Positions 1-7,321 of a stretch of 18,635 nucleotides of DNA are shown here, in pieces (within the stretch, counting starts at the first letter, position 1; every line of letters starts with the position of its first letter). Origin of the DNA: Bacteroidota bacterium (GTDB taxonomy: Bacteria; Bacteroidota; Bacteroidia; Bacteroidales; B39-G9). Below the pieces are notes generated by a model. It was not told the origin of the DNA and searched no databases. It saw only the letters and a program-made list of their open reading frames with translations. The position numbers and the translations under genes were made by a program. The stretch lies in assembly GCA_030592465.1 (NCBI GenBank), contig JAUVJB010000030.1, forward strand, positions 1 to 18,635, given 5' to 3'.

Positions 1-2247
1 AAAAACGGAACAGGAAACAGTATAGCATTTAATACTACAAATCCACCTAATAATAATCAAATTACACCAAATATGTCATCAGGAGAAACAACTATTGCAA
101 TTCAAGATTTTGAAACTACTCCCGCTACACCAACATTAAATTATACAACAACAACCGGTTCTTATGTTGCCATTACAGGAAATTCCGGTTCAGGTGACAG
201 ACCGGCAAGTACTGCATGTTATTTAAGCTCAAACACATCTTGGAGAACACAAAACTCAACTGTTACAAATAGTTTTGATAATATTGATATTTCGAGTTAT
301 CAAAATGTTTATATTCAAATTGGATTAGGAGCGTTTTCTATTGGCTCAAACGGGAATGGAATGGAGAATACTGATTATGTAAACTTTGAGGTTAGTACTG
401 ATAATGGTACTTCATGGTCAAGTGAAGTGAAAATAATTGGTAATAGTAATGCTTGTTGGTCATTTAGTGCAACCGGTGAAGCAACAATTACTTTTGACGG
501 AGATAATACTCCAACTCAATATCAACCTGCTGGCGGAGGATTACGAACAACAGACGGTTATAGCAAAATTGAAATAAATATTCCTAATGCGAATAACCAT
601 GTAAAATTAAGAATAACAGTAACCAATAATGCTACAAACGAGAGTTGGTTAGTTGATGATGTCAAAATAGTTGGCACTGCTGTTGTATCCTCAACCAACA
701 CCGACAATTTCCGTTCATGTACAAACGGCAGTTACAATACTCAGGCAATATGGCAATCATCATCAGACAGTGCAAACTGGTTTAATGCTACTTTAATCCC
801 TGATGAAAATGCAAGCTCTCTTGTTATAAGTGATTATAATAATATTTCTTTAAGTAACGATGTTACTGTGAATAATTTAAGTCTAATTGGCGATGGTTTA
901 TTATCAATGGGAGCAGACAGTCATACAATAACATTAGTGGGGGATTTGAATGTTGCTTCCGGAGCAACTTTTGATTTATCACGAAACGGCACTTTATTAA
1001 AATGTTCGGGTGCAAATGCACAAAATATTTCCGGAACAGGCACATTCTCTATTTATAATTTTGAAATAAATAAATCATCGGAAAATGTTACATTAGATAG
1101 AGATGTTACTATAAATAACGAATTAACATTAACAACAGGAAATATTATTACCGGCTTAAACATTTTAACCGTTGACAATGATGCAATAAATGCTATTTCA
1201 GGATATGGAACAAATAGTTATGTTAACAATTTGAAAAGAAAAATATTATTGTCAGGTGGTTCTTATGATTTCCCTGTTGGTTCTGATTATTATGAATTAG
1301 CAAACATTGATTTTACCAGCATCACGTCATCGGCAACGCCATATATTACTGCGTTGTTTAACAAGACAATAACAGGAAGTGCGCCAAGTATCATATTTGA
1401 CGGCACACCTATTAATGAGTTGTTGAATACCGGCTTTTGGACAATAACTCCAACAGATGTAAGTACTGTTAATTATGATATATCATTAACATCAAGAGGA
1501 CAAACAAACGGAGGAGCATTTGCAGCTCAACATATTCACTTGAAAAGAAATAATGCAATTTCACTATGGAGTGCTTCTGACGGTACTCACAATAATGGAG
1601 ACCAAACAGGAACAGGAACAAATCCTATTACCGCAATAAAACATGGCTTAACAAGTTTTTCAGATCATGCAACAGGGAAAGGAGATAATGTATTACCAAT
1701 TGAGTTAGTTGACTTTAAAGCAAGCCTTGTAAATAATAATGTTGAACTTTGCTGGACAACAGCATCAGAAATTAATAACGATTATTTTACTGTTGAACGG
1801 TCAAAAGATGCTGTTCATTTCGAACTTGTTGATGTTATTCAAGGCGAAGGAAATTCTAATAAAGTAATTAAGTACAAAGCCACAGATTATTCTCCTTATC
1901 AGGGTATCTCATACTATAGATTAATGCAAACCGATTTTGACGGCAAATATTCATACAGCAAAATTGCAAGTATTAATAATGTTAAAAATTACAACTTTTC
2001 AATTAATAAATTATTTGTTGATAAAAATAATATATTACATATAAATATTGTTAATCCTGAAAAAAGACAGTTTGCAATTGAGATTTTTGATATGATGGGA
2101 AGAGTTATATTACAACGAGAATATGCGTCAGAAAATAATCAATTGTTGTTTAATTTTAAATCAAATCAATTACACCAAGGCATTTATAATATTATTATTT
2201 ATAATTCAAAAGTTAGATTTAATAAAAAATTTATTATTGATAAATGA
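1..2247 (+). CDS. Secreted T9SS cargo protein, 5'-truncated by window edge
   Basis: The reading frame is open from base 1, so the N-terminus and signal peptide lie outside the window; 748 residues are visible and the ATG at 73 is probably internal. Residues about 30-225 look like a jelly-roll/MAM-type beta domain with many Asn, Ser and Thr. Residues about 236-420 resemble the G8/beta-helix type segments of Bacteroidota adhesins, with repeated short strands. From residue 565 there is a fibronectin-like module opening LPIELVDFKA and containing VELCWTTASEINNDYFTVER and SYYRLMQTDFDG, which is very typical of this phylum. The last 75 residues (IEIFDMMGRVILQ ... GIYNIIIYN ... KKFIIDK) form a type A T9SS C-terminal sorting domain. 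The protein is therefore expected to cross the outer membrane by T9SS and be anchored or released at the surface. The substrate or partner is unknown; adhesin or degradative enzyme are both possible because the N-terminal domain is missing. Confidence 0.88.
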   Translation, partial: KNGTGNSIAFNTTNPPNNNQITPNMSSGETTIAIQDFETTPATPTLNYTTTTGSYVAITGNSGSGDRPASTACYLSSNTSWRTQNSTVTNSFDNIDISSYQNVYIQIGLGAFSIGSNGNGMENTDYVNFEVSTDNGTSWSSEVKIIGNSNACWSFSATGEATITFDGDNTPTQYQPAGGGLRTTDGYSKIEINIPNANNHVKLRITVTNNATNESWLVDDVKIVGTAVVSSTNTDNFRSCTNGSYNTQAIWQSSSDSANWFNATLIPDENASSLVISDYNNISLSNDVTVNNLSLIGDGLLSMGADSHTITLVGDLNVASGATFDLSRNGTLLKCSGANAQNISGTGTFSIYNFEINKSSENVTLDRDVTINNELTLTTGNIITGLNILTVDNDAINAISGYGTNSYVNNLKRKILLSGGSYDFPVGSDYYELANIDFTSITSSATPYITALFNKTITGSAPSIIFDGTPINELLNTGFWTITPTDVSTVNYDISLTSRGQTNGGAFAAQHIHLKRNNAISLWSASDGTHNNGDQTGTGTNPITAIKHGLTSFSDHATGKGDNVLPIELVDFKASLVNNNVELCWTTASEINNDYFTVERSKDAVHFELVDVIQGEGNSNKVIKYKATDYSPYQGISYYRLMQTDFDGKYSYSKIASINNVKNYNFSINKLFVDKNNILHINIVNPEKRQFAIEIFDMMGRVILQREYASENNQLLFNFKSNQLHQGIYNIIIYNSKVRFNKKFIIDK

Positions 2248-2259
2248 GATTAGTTAATA

Positions 2260-2326
2260 GTCAGGGCTTGACTTAAACCGTTCATTATAGCTCAAGTGAT
2301 TGATATTTAAGCAGTCAAACCCTGAC
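2260..2326. repeat. Inverted repeat, 14-bp arms
   Basis: The arm GTCAGGGCTTGACT (2260-2273) is the reverse complement of AGTCAAACCCTGAC (2313-2326) with one mismatch, with 39 bases between. It starts 12 bases after the stop codon of the secreted-protein gene. It may form a 3'-end RNA structure or be a decayed small repeat; no function can be assigned. Confidence 0.6.
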
Positions 2327-2345
2327 CTGCGGATTCTATGGATTC

Positions 2346-2378
2346 AAATATGCCGTATTTTTAAAATACGGCATATTT
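2346..2378 (+). terminator. Strong hairpin terminator
   Basis: There is a perfect 16-bp inverted repeat, 2346-2361 and 2363-2378, around a single base; in RNA the loop would open to about 5 bases. The stem core is GCCGTATT/AATACGGC, flanked by A and T runs so that it can work on either strand. It lies about 100 bases beyond the stop of the secreted-protein gene and also faces the 3' end of the minus-strand remnant at 2519. Confidence 0.75.
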
Positions 2379-2518
2379 CATATCATGTCTTTACTTTAAG
2401 TTAAACTAATTCAAACAACTCATTTTTTATAAAAATATTTTGTTGGGATAATTTTTTCAGCTTACCTATTACGAAGTACGAATCCTGCTATTGATTATAA
2501 GCTGCTATTAGGTGCTGA

Positions 2519-2985
2519 TTATTTCATAATATTTTTCTTTATTCCTAAACTTATCCATATTGATGAACCGCTGTTTGTGTATTCAGAACCTGATCCAAAA
2601 TGAGAAGGAGCATCATCTTTCCAATAGCCAATAACATAATCTCCCTTTACAAATATCAATAGCTTTTCATTAATTTTATATTCTATATTGAGTCCGGTTA
2701 TCCACCCATAATTTGCATTTGTTCTCACAAAGCCCCCAATTGTTGGACAAAATCTTATTTTATTACCAATTACAAATTTTAAATATAATGGGGCAGTATA
2801 TTATTTCCTTATTATTCAAAAGTAAACCCAGATCAGTATTCAATGATATTAAAGATTTATTAGGTCTGTATTCTACTGTACTTCCTAAAGTCAAAATACT
2901 TAAATCATTAATCTTTGGTACTTCTTCGATTAATATATACATGGCTAACGTTGGTGTTAAATTTAATTGCCGATTTCAAAACGTT
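2519..2985 (-). pseudogene. Frameshifted outer-membrane beta-barrel protein remnant
   Basis: Two overlapping minus-strand frames join into one protein-like sequence. The upstream frame, readable from about 2985 with an ATG at 2942, gives NLTPTLAMYILIEEVPK and LGSTVEYRPNKSLISLNT, and stops at 2765-2763. The downstream frame, open from 2800 to 2519, gives APLYLKFVIGNK, PTIGGFVRTNANYGWITGLN and IEYKINEKLLIFVKGDY, and ends in SIWISLGIKKNI. The alternation of hydrophobic and polar residues, the glycines and the order of pieces match small Bacteroidota outer-membrane beta-barrel (porin-like) proteins. The crossover must lie between 2803 and 2763. No signal peptide or full N-terminal half is visible, and the 5' end merges with an attC-like repeat, so I read this as a truncated, frameshifted remnant. 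A sequencing error could explain the frameshift but not the missing N-terminus. Confidence 0.65.
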
Positions 2986-3069
2986 TTGTCAAGTTACACG
3001 ACTTTTTAATAGAAATACAAACTTTCAAATACCCACTAATCTGGCAATTAAATATACCACATGTTGGGC
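2943..3069 (+). repeat. attC-like imperfect inverted repeat
   Basis: The outer arms CTAACGTTGGT (2945-2955) and ACCACATGTTGGG (3056-3068) can pair with one bulged C (3060) and two G-T wobbles. After a short internal loop come perfect 11-base arms ATTTAATTGCC (2961-2971) and GGCAATTAAAT (3043-3053). The right end is GTTGGGC (3063-3069), matching the integron R' core GTTRRRY; the left end GGCTAAC fits RYYYAAC at 6 of 7 positions. The length of about 125 bases, paired R and L boxes, a bulged base and a 71-base variable tip all fit attC architecture. No integrase is in the window. The right end overlaps the last codons of the MNT gene, so that protein's extreme C-terminus is encoded by the repeat. 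Alternatives are a MITE or a terminator-like structure. Confidence 0.45.
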
Positions 3070-3386
3070 GTTCGTGGTTCTATTTCGATTCCTGTTCTCT
3101 TAATCTCAGCAACAAAAGGGTTCTCTGAATTAAAGTCCTTATCAGATATTATATGTGGTTCAATTCTCATATCTAAATCAGAGGCTGCTAACATTAATTG
3201 AACTTGTAAATCAAATTCATCATCTTCATTTAGATTATTAATAATTAAAGCAATATCAATATCACTATCGGGTCTATCTGTTTGTTTTGCATAAGAACCA
3301 AATAAATATGCTTTTGATAATTGTTTATTTTGTTTTGCGACTAATGAAATGTAATCACTGATTATTTTATTTGTTCCTTTATCCAT
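3048..3386 (-). CDS. MNT-domain nucleotidyltransferase, HEPN/MNT module
   Basis: This is a 112-residue minimal nucleotidyltransferase. Residues 28-47 read LFGSYAKQTDRPDSDIDIAL: G30-S31, ten residues, then D42-x-D44, which is exactly the GSx10DxD active-site pattern of the family; a further acidic region follows at DLDMRIEPH. In characterised MntA/HepT pairs this protein is the antitoxin and AMPylates the HEPN toxin; that role is inferred here. Its ATG lies inside the 3' end of the HEPN gene (25-base overlap), implying translational coupling. The last residues (RTPNMWYI) are read through the adjoining attC-like repeat, so the natural C-terminus may have been altered. Confidence 0.88.
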   Translation of the reverse strand: MDKGTNKIISDYISLVAKQNKQLSKAYLFGSYAKQTDRPDSDIDIALIINNLNEDDEFDLQVQLMLAASDLDMRIEPHIISDKDFNSENPFVAEIKRTGIEIEPRTPNMWYI

Positions 3387-3766
3387 AATCTTATATTTTT
3401 TATTTTATTAAGCCAATCAAGTGTGAATGCGGGAGTACATTTTTTTTGAAAACTCCTTTTATAATCATCATATCTTGTATTAAGGTTAAAAGCTGTAATA
3501 GTTATCAAGTTTATCTTCAATTCCTCCGATAAATCAAGTTCAGAGATTTTTGCTAATTTTAACAAATTATGTGTAAACGGCGGATAATCTTCTTTAATTT
3601 TTACAAAATATGCTTTTAATAATTTTTCTATCGTCAGGTGTCCAAGAAAAAGCGACCAACTATATCGGTGCGTCTCATGCAGTGCTATCATTGTATCGTA
3701 ATCTTCATCTGAACCGGTAAGCCAATGGTCAATTATTTTTTGTTTATCAAATTGCTTTTTATTCAT
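3362..3766 (-). CDS. HEPN-domain protein, probable toxin of HEPN/MNT pair
   Basis: This 134-residue, mostly helical protein has the usual HEPN layout. There is an aromatic/hydrophobic helix (YSWSLFLGHLTIEKLLKAYF, residues 35-54) with the conserved E-K-x-x-K-A core, then PPFTHNLLKLA and a C-terminal NTRYDDYKRSF (RYPDY-like). It is the upstream gene of a two-gene operon with the MNT gene, as in many HEPN/MNT modules. Known HEPN toxins of such pairs are RNases with an Rx4-6H motif. I do not find an Arg followed by His at that spacing here; the nearest is R34 to H43 with eight residues between. The RNase activity is therefore uncertain and the protein may act differently or be degenerate. Full length and intact. 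Confidence 0.82.
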   Translation of the reverse strand: MNKKQFDKQKIIDHWLTGSDEDYDTMIALHETHRYSWSLFLGHLTIEKLLKAYFVKIKEDYPPFTHNLLKLAKISELDLSEELKINLITITAFNLNTRYDDYKRSFQKKCTPAFTLDWLNKIKNIRLWIKEQIK

Positions 3767-4085
3767 AATTCAAATGTACAATTTTTATTTTAATCAATCA
3801 ATTGCAATTCATAGTCATCTTTCCACCATAATGCCCGACTTGTTTATACAACCAACTTGTTTTTTACAAATTAAATCCGCAAGCTGAGGCACGAATTTGT
3901 TGGTAATCATCAAATTAATTACAATTTATTGCTATCTGTATAAGTTAACCGAGCCCCGGCTAATCGCGTAATTCGTCAGCTGACGAAATAAAAATTCACT
4001 CACGGATATTAAGTAAATATAAATAATTGTTTTGGTGATCCAACAATAAACATTTTTTTTTCATAGTTCATCAAATGGACTTTTT
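3767..4085. other. Intergenic region, no gene seen
   Basis: This stretch of 319 bases lies between the HEPN gene start and the YjbR gene stop. I see no coding potential. It holds the palindrome at 3972-3987 and a weaker ACCAAC/GTTGGT inverted pair (about 3849-3904). The promoter for the HEPN/MNT pair should lie in the left part, just above 3766, but I see no clear match to the Bacteroidota -7/-33 consensus. Confidence 0.6.
3972..3987. repeat. CAGCTG-centred palindrome, copy 1
   Basis: TTCGTCAGCTGACGAA is a perfect 16-base palindrome. The core and one arm recur at 11649-11660, and the same CAGCTG centre with other complementary arms occurs at 14263-14278 and 14294-14311. It belongs to a dispersed small-palindrome family in this window. 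Confidence 0.7.
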
Positions 4086-4439
4086 TCACATTTTGTCTAT
4101 CCTGTCTTTGTTTTTTTGAGTTAATGAATTAACAACAAGACTATACGAGTGGTCAATCCATTGCATAAGAATATTGTCAGAAATTGATTCGTTAAACAAA
4201 ATTGTGTTCCAGTGTTTTTTACTCATGTGAAAACCGGGTAAGACTGCACTATATTGTTCACGAAGAGTAATAGCTTTTTCAGGGTCGCATTTTAAATTAA
4301 TACTCTTGTTATCAATTAGATTAACTAATGCAAACATTTTACCCATTACTTTAAAAACAAGAGTATTATTATCAAAAGGAAAACTTTCAGTTACACCTTT
4401 TTTACTCATACAATATTCTCGTATTTCTTCAATATTCAT
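4086..4439 (-). CDS. MmcQ/YjbR family protein
   Basis: The 117-residue protein has the length and full motif order of the YjbR/MmcQ family: an N-terminal helix (MNIEEIREYCMSKKGVTESF), then PFDNNTLVFKVMGKMFALV, then NLKCDPEKAITLREQY and PGFHMSKKHWNTI. The family adopts a CyaY-like fold and is usually annotated as DNA-binding, but its biochemical role is not well established. The ATG at 4437-4439 is preceded by the flippase stop only 10 bases upstream, so the two are probably co-transcribed. The gene is intact. Functional linkage between the two is not evident. Confidence 0.88.
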   Translation of the reverse strand: MNIEEIREYCMSKKGVTESFPFDNNTLVFKVMGKMFALVNLIDNKSINLKCDPEKAITLREQYSAVLPGFHMSKKHWNTILFNESISDNILMQWIDHSYSLVVNSLTQKNKDRIDKM

Positions 4440-4449
4440 CTGTGGTTGA

Positions 4450-5784
4450 TTATTGAATAAAAATTATTCTGTGGTCGATTAAAGCGAATAATATTAAAAA
4501 TGCTGTAGTATAAACTAAATATATACCAACAGGGATATATTTTTCAGGTTTTATATCAAGTTTAAAATAGTTATAAGCAATTAATATCATTTTTTCTAAT
4601 ACAAAAGCCAAAACAGTAGCAAGAGCAACTCCAACCAAACCATAAGTTTCAAGGAACATTAAGCTTAAAGTAACATTAACAATAACATTAACGATTGAAG
4701 CAATCATTACTACTTTGGTTTTTTTTAAGCCGATAAGAATTGTTTGAGGAAACAGAAGTCTGCTGCAAATCAGTAGTAAATAAACCATAAAAACATCGGC
4801 GCCACGTGTAAAGTGCTCATTAAACATAAATGCGAACAGCCATTTACTGAAAAGCAAAACAATCATCGAAAGAGGAAAAAGAATATGCATTAGTCTTGCA
4901 GATTTTTTTTTAATTGTTTTTAATGATTGTTTCATTTTGTCGAGAGTACAAAATTCAGGAAGCATAGCACTATGCAAGCCTGCAGCTAACAGCACAACAA
5001 AGGGTAATTCCTTAGCTCCGTAGCGGAACACTGCAAAAGAGGCAGCATCGTATTTGTTTGAAACAATAATACCATCGACATATTGTGCCGAGCCACTTAG
5101 CAAACTGCTTATTATCAGTGGCATACCTAACGACAAATGTTCTAAAATGAAAGGAAATGAAATGGTAAATTCAGCATATTTTATCAATAATACAATTAAC
5201 CAAATAATTCGTAATGCAGAAACAAAAACTAAAGACCAAACAGAAAAAGCAATTCCATAACCTAATAAAATCGGAGTAATAACTAATATTAGTTGAAGAG
5301 AAAATGTAAGAAATCCATATTGTATAATTTTATCGGGTTTGTTTCTTAAGAGATAAATATACTCAATTAATGCAGCCGGATTGCTCAATAAAATATATAA
5401 TAATAACGGGAAGTAATATGGAATTTTGCCTTTATACCCAAAAACAGAAAGGTCGCTCTTTATGGATATGCCAATGATAAAAACTAAAACGCTGAAAAAA
5501 GTTAATAGTAAAAAAGCATTAAATAACTCAGGAGATTTGTTTTCTTCTTTAAAAAGAAATGTATTGTTGTTTTTATATAAAGGTAAAAATGAATGAATTA
5601 GTCCTGTTACCCAAAAATAACTTGCTGCACTTGCAAAAAAGAGTAATAATTCAAAAACACCTATTTCTGATAATGTAAGATGACTTTTTGTAAATATTAT
5701 GCTTATTATTAAAAAAGAAGTAAAACGAGTAATTTGGAATAATTGTAATCCCGAAATATTATTTGTTTTTTTTAGTATTGACAA
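4450..5784 (-). CDS. Wzx-like polysaccharide flippase, MOP superfamily
   Basis: This 444-residue membrane protein has about 12 hydrophobic segments spread along its whole length, and short charged loops such as KNKPDKIIQYG and LKTIKKKSARLMH. It fits the oligosaccharide/lipopolysaccharide flippase group (Wzx/RfbX, PST) of the MOP superfamily. It is expected to move lipid-linked sugar units across the inner membrane. The initiator is a TTG at 5784-5782 (MSILKKTNNISGLQLFQI): an in-frame stop lies 15 bases upstream at 5799-5797, and the next in-frame ATG would remove several membrane segments. No glycosyltransferase genes are adjacent, so it does not sit in a classic polysaccharide cluster. It leads a two-gene unit with the YjbR gene. 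Confidence 0.85.
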   Translation of the reverse strand: MSILKKTNNISGLQLFQITRFTSFLIISIIFTKSHLTLSEIGVFELLLFFASAASYFWVTGLIHSFLPLYKNNNTFLFKEENKSPELFNAFLLLTFFSVLVFIIGISIKSDLSVFGYKGKIPYYFPLLLYILLSNPAALIEYIYLLRNKPDKIIQYGFLTFSLQLILVITPILLGYGIAFSVWSLVFVSALRIIWLIVLLIKYAEFTISFPFILEHLSLGMPLIISSLLSGSAQYVDGIIVSNKYDAASFAVFRYGAKELPFVVLLAAGLHSAMLPEFCTLDKMKQSLKTIKKKSARLMHILFPLSMIVLLFSKWLFAFMFNEHFTRGADVFMVYLLLICSRLLFPQTILIGLKKTKVVMIASIVNVIVNVTLSLMFLETYGLVGVALATVLAFVLEKMILIAYNYFKLDIKPEKYIPVGIYLVYTTAFLILFALIDHRIIFIQ

Positions 5785-5826
5785 GTCAAATAGATATTAG
5801 TTTATTAATAGGCAAAAATACTAAAT

Positions 5827-6015
5827 TTGTAACTAATCAGTGATAATTTTATAATTTTAACTTTACAAAAAAGCCACAGATTCACAGATTATATAAAACT
5901 AAAAATATCCCAAGAATTATTTTTCAAATCTATCCTAATATTTGATAATTATTATCCATTTAAAATCTGTGAATCTGTGGCAATTATTAATTTATATAAC
6001 ACTGATTAGTTACAA
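5827..6015. repeat. Nested inverted-repeat (MITE-like) element
   Basis: The outer perfect 16-base arms TTGTAACTAATCAGTG (5827-5842) and its complement (6000-6015) enclose inner perfect 18-base arms GCCACAGATTCACAGATT (5873-5890) and its complement (5964-5981). The arms are separated by AT-rich filler of unequal length (30 and 18 bases). The element is 189 bases long, has no coding capacity, and sits between the M20 gene and the flippase gene. Further copies of the outer motif core (CTGATTAGTT) occur at 6033-6042 and 6074-6083. No clear target-site duplication was found. It is probably a MITE-like or structured RNA element. Confidence 0.65.
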
Positions 6016-6031
6016 CCATTTTAAGTATAAC

Positions 6032-6085
6032 TCTGATTAGTTACCTAAATTTTATATATAACGAAATTATTTACTGATTAGTTTA
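6032..6085. repeat. Extra copies of the CTGATTAGTTAC motif
   Basis: TCTGATTAGTTAC (6032-6044) and ACTGATTAGTTTA (6073-6085) repeat the right outer arm of the neighbouring nested element (ACTGATTAGTTAC, 6001-6013) in direct orientation. The last copy includes the stop codon of the M20 gene. A related ACTAATCAGTTGAT lies at about 12172. This looks like stepwise duplication of the element's edge. Confidence 0.5.
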
Positions 6086-7234
6086 AAGATTTGAAATATT
6101 TTTTAAAATAGAAATAAACATATTAATCCCGATTTCAATAAGTTTGTCGGGGAAATCATAGTTTGAATTGTGTAAATCCGGACGATTTTCTCCGGCACCA
6201 AGACCAAATAAAGCTCCTTTAAAATGTTTTGTAAAACATGAGAAATCTTCTGACCAACGAAATGGCTTTTTTATATTAATAATTTGATAGTTGTTTTGTG
6301 ATGCCGATTCTTTAATAATTTCAACACATTTATTGTTATTTTGAGTTGATAAAAATTTTTCGGTATATGAGATATCATATCTTAAAGAAAACTCATTTGC
6401 AATATTTGCTGTAATTTTTTCAGCTTCCTTAGTCAATATCTGCATGTCGTCATCTTTAAACGAACGCAATGTCGCCATTATTTGAGCATTGTCAGGGGTT
6501 GTGCCAAATGCTTTTTCTCCTAAATTTGCATGAATAATTGTTATTAAAACAAAATTGTTAAATAACTTGTTATTAGTTGAAAGTAATTTTAACTCAGTAA
6601 TAATATTTGCCATTGCAATAGCCGGACTTACGCCATGTTCAGGGAAAGCAGCATGAGACGTTTTACCTTTTAAATTAATAATCATGCCTTTTGATGCAGA
6701 AGCAAAAATATTCTTTTTAACAATAACACTGCATAGAGGAAATCCCGGAATGTTGTGTAAAGCAAAAACATAATCGGGTTTAATTTTATTAAATTTCTTA
6801 TCGTTAATAACATTAAAAGCCCCTGTACCAGTTTCTTCAGCCGGCTGAAAAAGTAAAATTACTTTTCCTGCAAAAGAACGGTTTGTTGATAAAAAAGAAG
6901 CTAATCCCGACAATATTGCCATATGACCATCGTGACCACATTTGTGCGAAATGTTTTTTTTACAAGATTTATAATCAAAATTATTTGTTTCTTCAATTGG
7001 TAATGCATCAAGTTCAGAACGGAACATAATTGTCACCCCAGGTAATTTTCCGTTGAAAATAAACGCTAATCCAAACCCACCTATGTTTGTAATAATTTGA
7101 TCAGGAGAATATTTTGAAATAAATTTTTTTATTGTTTTAGATGTATTTAATTCATTGCCAGACAAGTCGGGATGAGTATGTAAATATTTGCGAAGAGAAA
7201 TTAAATCGTTAATATGAAATTTTTTGTCATTCAT
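6083..7234 (-). CDS. M20 family amidohydrolase / aminoacylase-like metallopeptidase
   Basis: The 383-residue protein has the M20D (HipO/IAA-amino-acid hydrolase-like) pattern. It begins with LRKYLHTHPDLSGNE, then has an RSELDALPIEE segment. Metal-site motifs follow: HKCGHDGHM (C99, H101), QPAEETGTGA (E133, E134) and ALHNIPG (H160), plus a C-terminal DLHN. The bacterial dimerisation domain lies in the middle (SHAAFPEHGVSPAIAMANII). The family hydrolyses N-acyl amino acids or related amide bonds with two divalent metals in the cytoplasm; the precise substrate cannot be read from sequence. No signal peptide is seen. All key residues appear present and the length is normal. It is divergent from the EamA gene, 87 bases apart. 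Confidence 0.9.
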   Translation of the reverse strand: MNDKKFHINDLISLRKYLHTHPDLSGNELNTSKTIKKFISKYSPDQIITNIGGFGLAFIFNGKLPGVTIMFRSELDALPIEETNNFDYKSCKKNISHKCGHDGHMAILSGLASFLSTNRSFAGKVILLFQPAEETGTGAFNVINDKKFNKIKPDYVFALHNIPGFPLCSVIVKKNIFASASKGMIINLKGKTSHAAFPEHGVSPAIAMANIITELKLLSTNNKLFNNFVLITIIHANLGEKAFGTTPDNAQIMATLRSFKDDDMQILTKEAEKITANIANEFSLRYDISYTEKFLSTQNNNKCVEIIKESASQNNYQIINIKKPFRWSEDFSCFTKHFKGALFGLGAGENRPDLHNSNYDFPDKLIEIGINMFISILKNISNL

Positions 7235-7256
7235 TTTAAAAACATATTAATTGTTA

Positions 7257-7292
7257 TTGTTTTACCGTTTAAAACAACGATTTTTGCAAAAA
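7257..7292. promoter_or_regulatory. Divergent intergenic region with two small palindromes
   Basis: The 87 bases between the M20 and EamA start codons contain a 7-bp inverted repeat TTGTTTT/AAAACAA (7257-7263, 7271-7277) and the palindrome TTTTTGCAAAAA (7281-7292). Promoters for both genes must lie here or nearby. The palindromes could be operators, but AT-rich sequence makes chance matches likely. Confidence 0.3.
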
Positions 7293-7321
7293 AATAATTC
7301 AAAGTTAAATGTAAACAAAAA

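Noticed and set aside
863..1045. Minus-strand open frame inside the secreted-protein gene
   Set aside because: Lies wholly within a clear coding region on the other strand and has no domain-like sequence.
2713..3103. Two plus-strand open frames
   Set aside because: They overlap the outer-membrane barrel remnant and the attC-like repeat; the minus-strand translation has recognisable family features, while the plus-strand ones do not.
3849..3904. ACCAAC/GTTGGT inverted pair as a second attC site
   Set aside because: Only six paired bases, the core does not match GTTRRRY or RYYYAAC, and there is no L-box pairing.
6083..7234. M20 enzyme called specifically as hippurate hydrolase or N-acetyl-diaminopimelate deacetylase
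   Set aside because: The shared motifs do not separate these substrates and the neighbours give no pathway context.
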